Below, piece after piece: positions 1-5,670 of a stretch of DNA of 6,014 nt. The stretch comes from Candidatus Woykebacteria bacterium RIFCSPLOWO2_01_FULL_43_14 (GTDB taxonomy: Bacteria > Patescibacteriota > Microgenomatia > Woykebacterales > 2-01-FULL-43-14). A model generated the notes under the pieces. It ran no database searches. It saw only the letters and a list, made by a program, of their open reading frames with translations, and was not told where the DNA came from. The stretch is taken from assembly GCA_001816835.1 (NCBI GenBank), contig MHDB01000026.1, positions 4,247 to 10,260 of the forward strand. Direction: 5' to 3'. Position 1 is the stretch's first letter, and the number at the start of each line of letters is the position of its first letter. The position numbers and the translations under genes are program-made.

Positions 1-609
1 ATCATTTTCCATTTCCATGAGAAAGTCTGCAAAATCGCTTCCAATCATTCTGTCACCACCTATGCCCACTGCCCAAGATACTCCTAGACCGTTGTTTTTC
101 AGATGAAGCCCAATCTCCGAAGTCATACCGCCTGACTTAGAAATAATTGCGATATTTCCAGGTGTAAAAACTCTGTTAGGGTTTCCCCCGCCAATGGATC
201 CTATTTTGATTTTACGACTTGGAGAAATAATACCCACAGAACTAGGACCGATTAAAGTTACGTTTTTTTCTTTAGCGTAAGAGACGATAATGGCTGAGTC
301 TTTGGTCGGGACTTTTTCTGCCCCGATGAGTATAAATTTAACTCCTGCTTCTATTGCCTCGAGCGCTGCATCTTTGACAAACAGCGGGGGAACATACTGG
401 AATGTACCGTCAACCTTCCCAGTTTGAATGAGGGCCTCTTTGAGAGTATTAAATATCGGAATACCGCTCAAATTTTGACCACCTTTCCCCGGTGTTACGC
501 CAGCAACGATATTGGTACCGTACTCCGTCATCCAAGGGGTAGCGGTGGAGCCCTCACTGCCAGTGATTCCTTGACCAATTAGTTTAGCGCCTGCTTTAGG
601 TAGGAACAT
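1..609 (-). CDS. ATP-citrate lyase / citryl-CoA synthetase alpha-type subunit (SucD superfamily), 3' end outside window
   Basis: I translated this by hand: the frame is open from an ATG at 609-607 to the window edge (203 residues), so the C-terminus is missing. The protein is the CoA-binding, NAD-fold subunit of the succinyl-CoA synthetase superfamily. It shows the N-terminal CoA loop GITGSEG (residues 14-20), VTPGKGG (38-44), IGPSSVGIISP (120-130), KSGGMTSE (158-165) and VGIGGDRMIGSDF (181-193). The N-terminal third looks like ordinary SucD. From about residue 120 onward it departs: GPSSVG replaces the usual GPNCPG, and SGGMTSE replaces SGTLTYE, both as in ATP-citrate lyase. The catalytic phosphohistidine (His246 in E. 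coli SucD) would lie beyond the window. The start overlaps the 3' end of the beta gene by 14 bp in another frame, so translation is probably coupled. SucD is about 290 aa and AclA about 600 aa; the missing part decides between them. Superfamily is certain, substrate is inferred. Confidence 0.85.
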   Translation of the reverse strand, partial: MFLPKAGAKLIGQGITGSEGSTATPWMTEYGTNIVAGVTPGKGGQNLSGIPIFNTLKEALIQTGKVDGTFQYVPPLFVKDAALEAIEAGVKFILIGAEKVPTKDSAIIVSYAKEKNVTLIGPSSVGIISPSRKIKIGSIGGGNPNRVFTPGNIAIISKSGGMTSEIGLHLKNNGLGVSWAVGIGGDRMIGSDFADFLMEMEND

Positions 610-1747
610 AAGCACTCGTTTTTTCAATTATTACTTTGGCAGACTCTGTTATTGAAGTTTCCTCTCCATATAAATAAAGGTCAAAGTCCTTTACCTTTCT
701 GAGCATTTCAAAAGCTTCTTTATCTCTTGGCCCTCCTCGGCGAATCACGATGGGGAAGTCAAGTTTGAGACCAAGTTCTGACCTAGTCACTCTTAAACCT
801 TCAATTATGCCGGACAGCGTTTCGTAAATATCGGTAAAGTTGGCAATAGCACCCACGATCCACAAGCCTTTAAGTCCAGGTTTTGAAAGGACAATCTTAG
901 TCAGCCTAGCCACTTTTTCACCAGAAGGATTACCACCGTACTCAGTATAGTTAGCCGGTTTTCCTCCCAGTTTTAGTAAAGAGTCGAGCGCTGTCAAAGA
1001 AGCTCCTCCACCGGAGGCGAGGATAGCAATGTCACCGTCCAGATCAAAATAAGTCGATCCAGCAACGCCTCGATAATCCCCCTCGTCTATTTTCTTGGCT
1101 TCGATCTCGCTTGGGGTTGGGCTATACCCTGGCACACCGCGGGGTTTGAAAGCCCACTCAGGGTGGTTCTTGGCTGCGCACTCATCAAGATTAATTTTAG
1201 CGTCTAAGGCGACCCAGGAAGATTTGGTTTTTACCAATGGGTTCACCTCCAATAAGAGGCAATCTTCCTGAAAGAATACAGAAATAAGTTTTTCTAGTAA
1301 TTCAATAGGAACAGTTTTAATAGCTTGTATGCTTTTGCTGGGTGCGACAGGGTTAATTGGGTACATAAGTGATTTTCTTTCCTCAATTCCACTGCCGCCG
1401 TTTTCGGATAAAGTTAGGACTGGCCCTCTGACGCTCGTATCGTAGGAGAGAGACACGTAGTATTCCTCTAAGACATCAACTTTTTCTTCGACTAAAACCT
1501 TTTCAACTGTCTCATTATTAATTGTACTGCCCAAAAGAGTGTTGAGTACTTTCTCTAAGTCTATCTCTTCCTCAACTGAGACAATACCTCCAGCTTGGGC
1601 CCTTTTACCGGAAAGCACTTGCGCTTTGGCCATTAAAGGATAATGAAGGTTAACTATGGTGGCTTGGTTATCAACCAGTAAAGAGGAGGGCGTATTAATT
1701 TCCCCATTTCTGAGTAGCTCTTTTCCTTCAAACTCATAAAGAATCAT
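596..1747 (-). CDS. ATP-citrate lyase / citryl-CoA synthetase beta-type subunit (ATP-grasp plus citrate-binding domain)
   Basis: This 383-aa protein is close in length to SucC (388 aa) and to bacterial AclB (about 400 aa). Residues 1-190 form the ATP-grasp domain: YEFEGKELL at 4-12, Lys41 in MAKAQV, the Gly-rich GKRAQAGG at 47-54, and the metal ligands in EVNPL (Asn169) and LDAKI (Asp182). Residues 235-383 form the flavodoxin-like ligase domain. Here it does not read like SucC: GGGAS (246-250), NYTEYGGNPS (266-275), AIANFTD (300-306), RRGGP (336-340) and YGEET (360-364) match ATP-citrate lyase almost position for position. In human ACLY the Asn-Phe-Thr loop and the RRGG arginine bind citrate; both are present. 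Expected activity is ATP-dependent formation of citryl-CoA in the cytoplasm, together with the overlapping alpha subunit. The ATG at 1747-1745 is preceded by AGGAAG. Succinyl-CoA or malyl-CoA ligase is the alternative, less likely given these motifs. Confidence 0.85.
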   Translation of the reverse strand: MILYEFEGKELLRNGEINTPSSLLVDNQATIVNLHYPLMAKAQVLSGKRAQAGGIVSVEEEIDLEKVLNTLLGSTINNETVEKVLVEEKVDVLEEYYVSLSYDTSVRGPVLTLSENGGSGIEERKSLMYPINPVAPSKSIQAIKTVPIELLEKLISVFFQEDCLLLEVNPLVKTKSSWVALDAKINLDECAAKNHPEWAFKPRGVPGYSPTPSEIEAKKIDEGDYRGVAGSTYFDLDGDIAILASGGGASLTALDSLLKLGGKPANYTEYGGNPSGEKVARLTKIVLSKPGLKGLWIVGAIANFTDIYETLSGIIEGLRVTRSELGLKLDFPIVIRRGGPRDKEAFEMLRKVKDFDLYLYGEETSITESAKVIIEKTSAYVPT

Positions 1748-1751
1748 ATTT

Positions 1752-1757
1752 CTTCCT
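1752..1757 (-). promoter_or_regulatory. Ribosome binding site of the ACL-type beta gene
   Basis: AGGAAG read on the minus strand ends 4 nt before the ATG at 1747-1745. It supports this ATG as the start. Confidence 0.6.
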
Positions 1758-1768
1758 AACTCTACAAG

Positions 1769-1797
1769 ATGATATACTTTAGATCAAGCATTAACAA
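1769..1797 (-). promoter_or_regulatory. Candidate sigma-70-type promoter for the ACL-type genes
   Basis: On the minus strand, TTGTTA (1797-1792) matches the -35 consensus at 4 of 6 positions. After an exact 17-bp spacer, TATCAT (1774-1769) matches the -10 consensus at 5 of 6. The predicted transcript would begin near 1762 and have a leader of roughly 15 nt that still includes the AGGAAG site. This is motif matching only, in the only intergenic space where a promoter could sit. Confidence 0.4.
1773..1778 (+). promoter_or_regulatory. Candidate -10 element for the DegT-like gene and its downstream partner
   Basis: TATACT matches TATAAT at 5 of 6 positions and lies about 38 nt upstream of the ATG at 1816. 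The region 17-18 bp further upstream (about 1749-1755, TTTCTTC) is a poor -35. The hexamer overlaps the candidate minus-strand -10 at 1769-1774, so the two directions might compete for polymerase. Confidence 0.3.
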
Positions 1798-1804
1798 ATT
1801 ATTT

Positions 1805-1810
1805 AAGGAG
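1805..1810 (+). promoter_or_regulatory. Ribosome binding site that decides the start of the DegT-like gene
   Basis: AAGGAG is followed by 5 nt and then ATG at 1816. The in-frame GTG at 1810 overlaps the last G of this site and cannot use it, so ATG 1816 is the start. Confidence 0.85.
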
Positions 1811-1815
1811 TGTAC

Positions 1816-3024
1816 ATGTCAGACAAACCAAAACGTCAGATTCGAGTGGGTGATACTTTTATTCACCAAAAAGCCATAGACTATGTGAACCAGGTTTTGA
1901 AATCCAACCGTTTGTCTTATGGCCCTTTCACCAAAAAATTTGAAGAAGAATTCGCCCGTCTTCATGATCGAAAATATGGCTTGTTTTGTAATAGTGGTAC
2001 TAGTGCTTTAGAGGTAGCCATACACGCCCTGAAAGAAAAATACTCTTGGTCTGACGGTGATGAGGTTTTAGTTCCAGCCGTGACTTTTATCGCGACTTCC
2101 AACGTCGTGATCCAGAACCACTTAAAACCGGTATTTGTCGAGGTCGACCCGATTTACTATGAGATTGATCCTGAAAAAATTGAAGAGCGTGTTACATCAA
2201 GAACTCGGGCGATTATGCCGGTGCATTTATTTGGTCAGCCTTGCGACATGGACCCGATTATGGAGATCGCTCGTAAACACAACTTAAAAGTAGTGGAAGA
2301 CTCCTGTGAAACAATGTTTGTTAATTATAAAGGCAATCCTACTGGAAGCTGGGGGGACATTTCCTGCTTTTCCACTTACGTGGCCCACCTTTTGGTAACA
2401 GGAGTCGGTGGTCTTTGCCTTACGAACGACAACGACTTGGCCGTCTTGATCAAAAGTTTATATAACCATGGTAGGGATGGCATATATATCTCGATTGACG
2501 ATGATGACGACAAAAAAGGTAAGGCGTTATTCAATATTGTCGAAAAAAGGTTTTCTTTTGTTCATGTAGGATATAGCTATCGCTGTACTGAGATGGAGGG
2601 AGCTTTAGGTCTGGCAGGTCTTGAAGAGCGGGGTAACATGCTCGAGAAAAGACTCAGCAACGCTTTATTTTACACCGAGAAACTCCAAAAATACGCTCAG
2701 TATATCCAGCTTCCAAGTATTCGACCCGAAACCGAGCACGCTTTCATGATGTACCCGATTATTGTACATAAAGAATCTGGTTTTAGCCGGGAAGATTTGA
2801 TTTTTTTCCTAGAAGAAAATGGTATTGAAACCAGGAATGCCATGCCTCTTCTTAGCCAACCAGTTTACCGGAAAATCTTTGGGGAGATTGAAGATCAGTA
2901 CCCCGTAGCCAAATGGATTACCCATAACGGCTTCTATATCGGTTGTCACCAAGAGATGAGGGAAAAGGATCTTGAATATGTTGTTGAGAAATTTGATGAG
3001 TTTTTTGTTAAACTTGCAAAGTAA
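1816..3024 (+). CDS. DegT/DnrJ/EryC1-fold PLP-dependent sugar enzyme with His at the Schiff-base lysine position
   Basis: This 402-aa protein has the fold-type I layout of sugar aminotransferases. It shows NSGTSALEVAIHAL (phosphate-binding loop, 59-72), GDEVLVPAVTFIATSN (81-96), AIMPVHLFGQPCDM (132-145) and VVEDSCE (159-165), whose Asp162 should contact the PLP pyridine nitrogen. The catalytic segment reads FSTYVAHLLVTGVGG (185-199). Where aminotransferases have Lys (typically TKN..T.EGG), this has His191, and no other Lys lies nearby. Lys-to-His at this site is known in the dehydratases ColD (GDP-4-keto-6-deoxymannose 3-dehydratase) and E1/RfbH, which also have EDNCD where this has EDSCE. 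A 3-dehydratase or other non-aminotransferase role on a nucleotide-linked ketosugar is therefore plausible; the substrate is unknown. An acidic insert with five Asp in a row lies at 228-232. It is first in a two-gene run, 22 bp before the membrane protein gene. Confidence 0.88.
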   Translation: MSDKPKRQIRVGDTFIHQKAIDYVNQVLKSNRLSYGPFTKKFEEEFARLHDRKYGLFCNSGTSALEVAIHALKEKYSWSDGDEVLVPAVTFIATSNVVIQNHLKPVFVEVDPIYYEIDPEKIEERVTSRTRAIMPVHLFGQPCDMDPIMEIARKHNLKVVEDSCETMFVNYKGNPTGSWGDISCFSTYVAHLLVTGVGGLCLTNDNDLAVLIKSLYNHGRDGIYISIDDDDDKKGKALFNIVEKRFSFVHVGYSYRCTEMEGALGLAGLEERGNMLEKRLSNALFYTEKLQKYAQYIQLPSIRPETEHAFMMYPIIVHKESGFSREDLIFFLEENGIETRNAMPLLSQPVYRKIFGEIEDQYPVAKWITHNGFYIGCHQEMREKDLEYVVEKFDEFFVKLAK

Positions 3025-3035
3025 AGTTACTGATT

Positions 3036-3041
3036 AGGGAG
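3036..3041 (+). promoter_or_regulatory. Ribosome binding site pointing to a TTG start for the membrane protein
   Basis: AGGGAG is followed by 5 nt and TTG at 3047, the same geometry as AAGGAG-5 nt-ATG in the gene upstream. The in-frame GTG at 3041 starts on the last base of the site and is therefore less likely. Confidence 0.6.
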
Positions 3042-3046
3042 TGAGT

Positions 3047-4960
3047 TTGACGATCGCAGTTTTAGTGACTTTACTCCTCTATGTTACGCCAGGATTAATA
3101 CTCTCCCGTTTTGTTTCTGGAAAATATCGGGGAAGTTTTTTTCTTTGGTTACTCTTGTCTTTCATCGCTGTACCATTCGTTTATTTTTTACTGGTTTTTA
3201 TAGGTCAGGTCACTTTGGTAAGTTTTATCCTTGTCCAAGTTGGTCTTTTAGTCCTCTCATTAACTAAGTTAAATAAACACCAGATTAATTTGGATGAGGT
3301 TCTTAAGTCTTCTGTAGTTCAGCGCAACCGAGCGTTAAAGATGTTAGGCTTTTTGTTGCTAGTTGGATTTTTCCTTAGCTTAGTTTTACCTAGACTTGGT
3401 TTGTGGCAGGATTATTTGCCAGTGGGTGATGATAAGCCTAGGGTGGGCCAGGTAATCTCCATTGCCACCAGTGAAAACTTCCCGATGCATTTTCGACTTC
3501 CCACAACTGAGATGTCCATCTACTTCTACAATATGGTCAACCCAGGGTTACTGACCCGCTTCAGTGAGAACTTTATTCGGGCTAATCAGTCCTGGTTTAT
3601 CCATTTAGGATTTACCTACCTCCTGTTCGCGTGGTTTATTTACAAAATTGTAACTTATTTCGCCAGAACTGATTTGGAGCGGGTGGTCATGATTTTTGGG
3701 CTCACTCTTTTTGGCGGTTTGGAGTACTATCTGGCGATGTATCGGGGAATTAGTCTAGGGCACCTTGAATGGTGGACCGACTGGTTCTTTCCAAACCTAC
3801 CGATCCACATGCAGATATCCCTACCTTACACAGCTTCTTTCTGGGTAACTCAGCATGTTTTCCCCACTTTTTTGATTTTCCTTATTTACATGATTCTTAA
3901 TTCCACCCAGATAAGCAAAAAAATAAGTGTTGTTTTTGTGGGTGTTTTGATTGCAACGATACTCGGCAACAGCGCTTTTGTTTTTATAACCTTTTCTCTA
4001 GCTTATGTACTTTTTTATCTGATGAGACTACTTCTGGGTAAGGAGAGTTTTGGTGCTTTGCTACGTCGAAATATTATAATTAGTAGTGTTGCTTTGCTGC
4101 TTTCAATCGGTGTGTTATACATTTTTTTTATTTCGGGAAAAGAGGGGTACTTTTTACTCCAAACAACCTCCTTTTTCTTTTTCCAAAACCAAGGTTTGGG
4201 TAAAATTTTAAACTTAGTTCTGACGATCCCGTTCTATCTTTTTGCAGAGATCGGAGCAATGTTCTTGGTTTATCTCTACTATCTATACTTGTTCTTTAAG
4301 AAAAGACTGTATCAGGAAAATGTATTGTTCCTCTTCCTACTCACTATTCCCTTGGGACTGATATTTGTTTTCAGAGCTAAAGGGGATAACAATTTTAGTA
4401 TGCGCTCGACTCTTGCAGCCTTAGTCGTGGGTTCCATTTTTAGTGGTTGGTTGATTGGGGACGTTTACCAAAGGCTAAAAACGCAATTCAGTAGAGGGCT
4501 GTTTGGTGGATTACTAATAGTTGTGGCCTTACTTAGCCTGCCGAGCACACTGTGGGAAATAAAGAGTCGTTTTGGTGATCAGTATAATTACACTGATCAC
4601 TCTTTCACCATGGTTGATAAAGAAGTACCTCTTAACTCAATAGTTTTTGTCGACCTACCAGGAGGTTTGGCGCAGGAAAGAATCGATCAGTCTAAGAATC
4701 TTTACGAGTACTTAAATGATTTTTCCCACCGACCGACTTTCAAACCAGTGAAGTATTTTAATATCAGCGATACCGAATACACTTCTCAGAGTGCCAAGAA
4801 TAAATATGAAAAGTATAGCTTTGGGGATTTGCCTCAGGTTCAGGAATTTATTTTGACTGAACCAAGGCTTAGCTACTATCATTTGTATTATTTATCTTCC
4901 CAAACGCTGCCTGCTCACAAAATCGGGGTTGGTTCTTACTGGTTATACTTACTTAATTAG
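3047..4960 (+). CDS. Polytopic membrane protein of unknown family, GT-C-like architecture
   Basis: I do not recognise a named family. The protein (about 637 aa from the TTG start) has roughly 12 hydrophobic helices: near 1-20, 30-52, 57-72, 98-116, 183-203, 211-231, 262-286, 292-328 (two), 343-362, 386-416 (possibly two), 426-443, 453-470 and 485-498. A soluble domain of about 140 residues (500-637) follows. The large loop between helices 4 and 5 (about 117-180) begins with GDDKPR (127-132) and continues with NFPMHFRLP and YFYN. An acidic motif in an early external loop, many helices and a C-terminal extracytoplasmic domain is the plan of lipid-phosphosugar-dependent GT-C glycosyltransferases. 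A second motif, DNNFSMRSTLAAL (447-459), resembles an Asp-Phe-x-x-Arg motif I associate with other large uncharacterised bacterial membrane proteins. Function as a surface-glycan transferase is inference. It probably shares a transcript with the DegT-like gene and ends tail-to-tail with the GT2 gene. Confidence 0.8.
   Translation: MTIAVLVTLLLYVTPGLILSRFVSGKYRGSFFLWLLLSFIAVPFVYFLLVFIGQVTLVSFILVQVGLLVLSLTKLNKHQINLDEVLKSSVVQRNRALKMLGFLLLVGFFLSLVLPRLGLWQDYLPVGDDKPRVGQVISIATSENFPMHFRLPTTEMSIYFYNMVNPGLLTRFSENFIRANQSWFIHLGFTYLLFAWFIYKIVTYFARTDLERVVMIFGLTLFGGLEYYLAMYRGISLGHLEWWTDWFFPNLPIHMQISLPYTASFWVTQHVFPTFLIFLIYMILNSTQISKKISVVFVGVLIATILGNSAFVFITFSLAYVLFYLMRLLLGKESFGALLRRNIIISSVALLLSIGVLYIFFISGKEGYFLLQTTSFFFFQNQGLGKILNLVLTIPFYLFAEIGAMFLVYLYYLYLFFKKRLYQENVLFLFLLTIPLGLIFVFRAKGDNNFSMRSTLAALVVGSIFSGWLIGDVYQRLKTQFSRGLFGGLLIVVALLSLPSTLWEIKSRFGDQYNYTDHSFTMVDKEVPLNSIVFVDLPGGLAQERIDQSKNLYEYLNDFSHRPTFKPVKYFNISDTEYTSQSAKNKYEKYSFGDLPQVQEFILTEPRLSYYHLYYLSSQTLPAHKIGVGSYWLYLLN
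4561..4605. repeat. Inverted repeat (9-bp perfect arms, partly extended) inside the membrane protein gene
   Basis: GTGATCAGT (4575-4583) and ACTGATCAC (4592-4600) are perfect inverse complements around an 8-nt loop. Further out, AAAGAG (4561-4566) can pair with CTCTTT (4600-4605), separated by an asymmetric bulge. There is no T-tract, so it is not a rho-independent terminator. It lies just after the last membrane helix, where the C-terminal domain begins. It may be chance. Confidence 0.5.
4957..4960. other. Tail-to-tail overlap of convergent genes, no terminator
   Basis: The four bases TTAG hold the TAG stop of the plus-strand membrane protein gene and the TAA stop of the minus-strand GT2 gene. 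No hairpin with a T-tract is visible within about 60 bp on either side, so transcripts from both sides would be expected to read into the opposite gene. Confidence 0.8.
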
Positions 4961-5667
4961 GAGTATAAACCTTGAAAATCATTGACTCTTATTTTCACAA
5001 GTTCCACTAGCGAAACGAAGGCGTCTTTTAGTAAGTTCACTTTTGAACCGGTGTCATTAGTCCAGGTAATGGGAATCTCGTGAATGGTCAAACCTGATTT
5101 ATGGGCCAGGAATAAAATTTCCGGATCATAAGACCAGCGATTGATGACGGATCTCTCAAAAACTTTTTGGGCGGATTTCGGAAAGCATTTGAATCCGCAG
5201 GTAAAATCGGTTATTCCTGGAACGATCAAAGTACTAGAGAGTAAGGTGAAGACCTCGCCCATTTTTTGTCTAATAAAAGGTTGAGGCTTTTTTACCTGAG
5301 CGCCAAGTCCTTTTCTAGTTCCGATGAGGACGGTATTCTGGTTTAAATGGGGGTAAAACTTGTCGAACTCTTCTATGGGAGTAGACATGTCAGCGTCTAA
5401 AAGCAATATGTAGTCCCCGCGAGCAGATAGCGCGCCTGTCTTAACTGCAAAACCTTTACCTTTATTATTGGCGTAGGTGACTACTTTATGGGAGAACTTT
5501 GGTTTTAGATTAGATAGAGTTTTAAGGGTTTGGTCCTTACTCCCGTCGTCGACAAAGATAACTTCGTGATCGAAATCCCGTCTCGACAAGTAATCATTTA
5601 AGGCCGACACGGTTTTGTCGATTCTTTTCTCTTCGTTGTACATGGGTACTACGAAACTAATTAGCAT
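4957..5667 (-). CDS. Family 2 glycosyltransferase, dolichyl/polyprenyl-phosphate glucosyltransferase (Alg5)-like
   Basis: This 236-aa protein is a single GT-A domain with no membrane helices. It shows VPMYNEE (7-13), VDDGSKD (39-45, nucleotide binding), NKGKGFAVKTGAL (68-80), the metal-binding DAD at 91-93 within LLLDADMSTPIEE, DFTCGFKCF (154-162), WSYDPEILFLA (178-188) and EIPITW (197-202). DADMSTPIEE, DFTCGFKCF and the YDPEILFLA segment are characteristic of Alg5/DPG-synthase-like enzymes, which move glucose (or a related hexose) from a nucleotide sugar to a polyprenyl phosphate at the cytoplasmic membrane face. The C-terminal helices found in some DPM1-like proteins are absent. Its ATG follows the stop of the upstream membrane glycosyltransferase gene by 3 bp and lacks a clear ribosome binding site, suggesting translational coupling. 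This enzyme could make the lipid-linked donor for that neighbour. Donor sugar is not determined by the sequence. Confidence 0.88.
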   Translation of the reverse strand: MLISFVVPMYNEEKRIDKTVSALNDYLSRRDFDHEVIFVDDGSKDQTLKTLSNLKPKFSHKVVTYANNKGKGFAVKTGALSARGDYILLLDADMSTPIEEFDKFYPHLNQNTVLIGTRKGLGAQVKKPQPFIRQKMGEVFTLLSSTLIVPGITDFTCGFKCFPKSAQKVFERSVINRWSYDPEILFLAHKSGLTIHEIPITWTNDTGSKVNLLKDAFVSLVELVKIRVNDFQGLYS

Positions 5668-5670
5668 AAC

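Noticed and set aside
1..1747. Plain succinyl-CoA synthetase (sucCD) or malate-CoA ligase (mtkAB)
   Set aside because: The beta C-terminal domain and the alpha middle segment carry ATP-citrate-lyase-type motifs that these enzymes lack. The overall fold is shared, so substrate still needs testing.
1810..1812. GTG start for the DegT-like gene
   Set aside because: It overlaps the AAGGAG ribosome binding site; ATG at 1816 is correctly spaced.
3041..3043. GTG start for the membrane protein
   Set aside because: It starts on the last base of the AGGGAG site; TTG at 3047 has the 5-nt spacing seen in the gene upstream. It adds only two residues, so it is not fully excluded.
4183..4199. Small inverted repeat CCAAAACC/GGTTTGG
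   Set aside because: Short and imperfect with a 2-nt loop in a coding region; consistent with chance.
4561..4605. Rho-independent terminator
   Set aside because: There is no T-tract after the stem and it lies about 360 bp before the stop codon of the gene it sits in.
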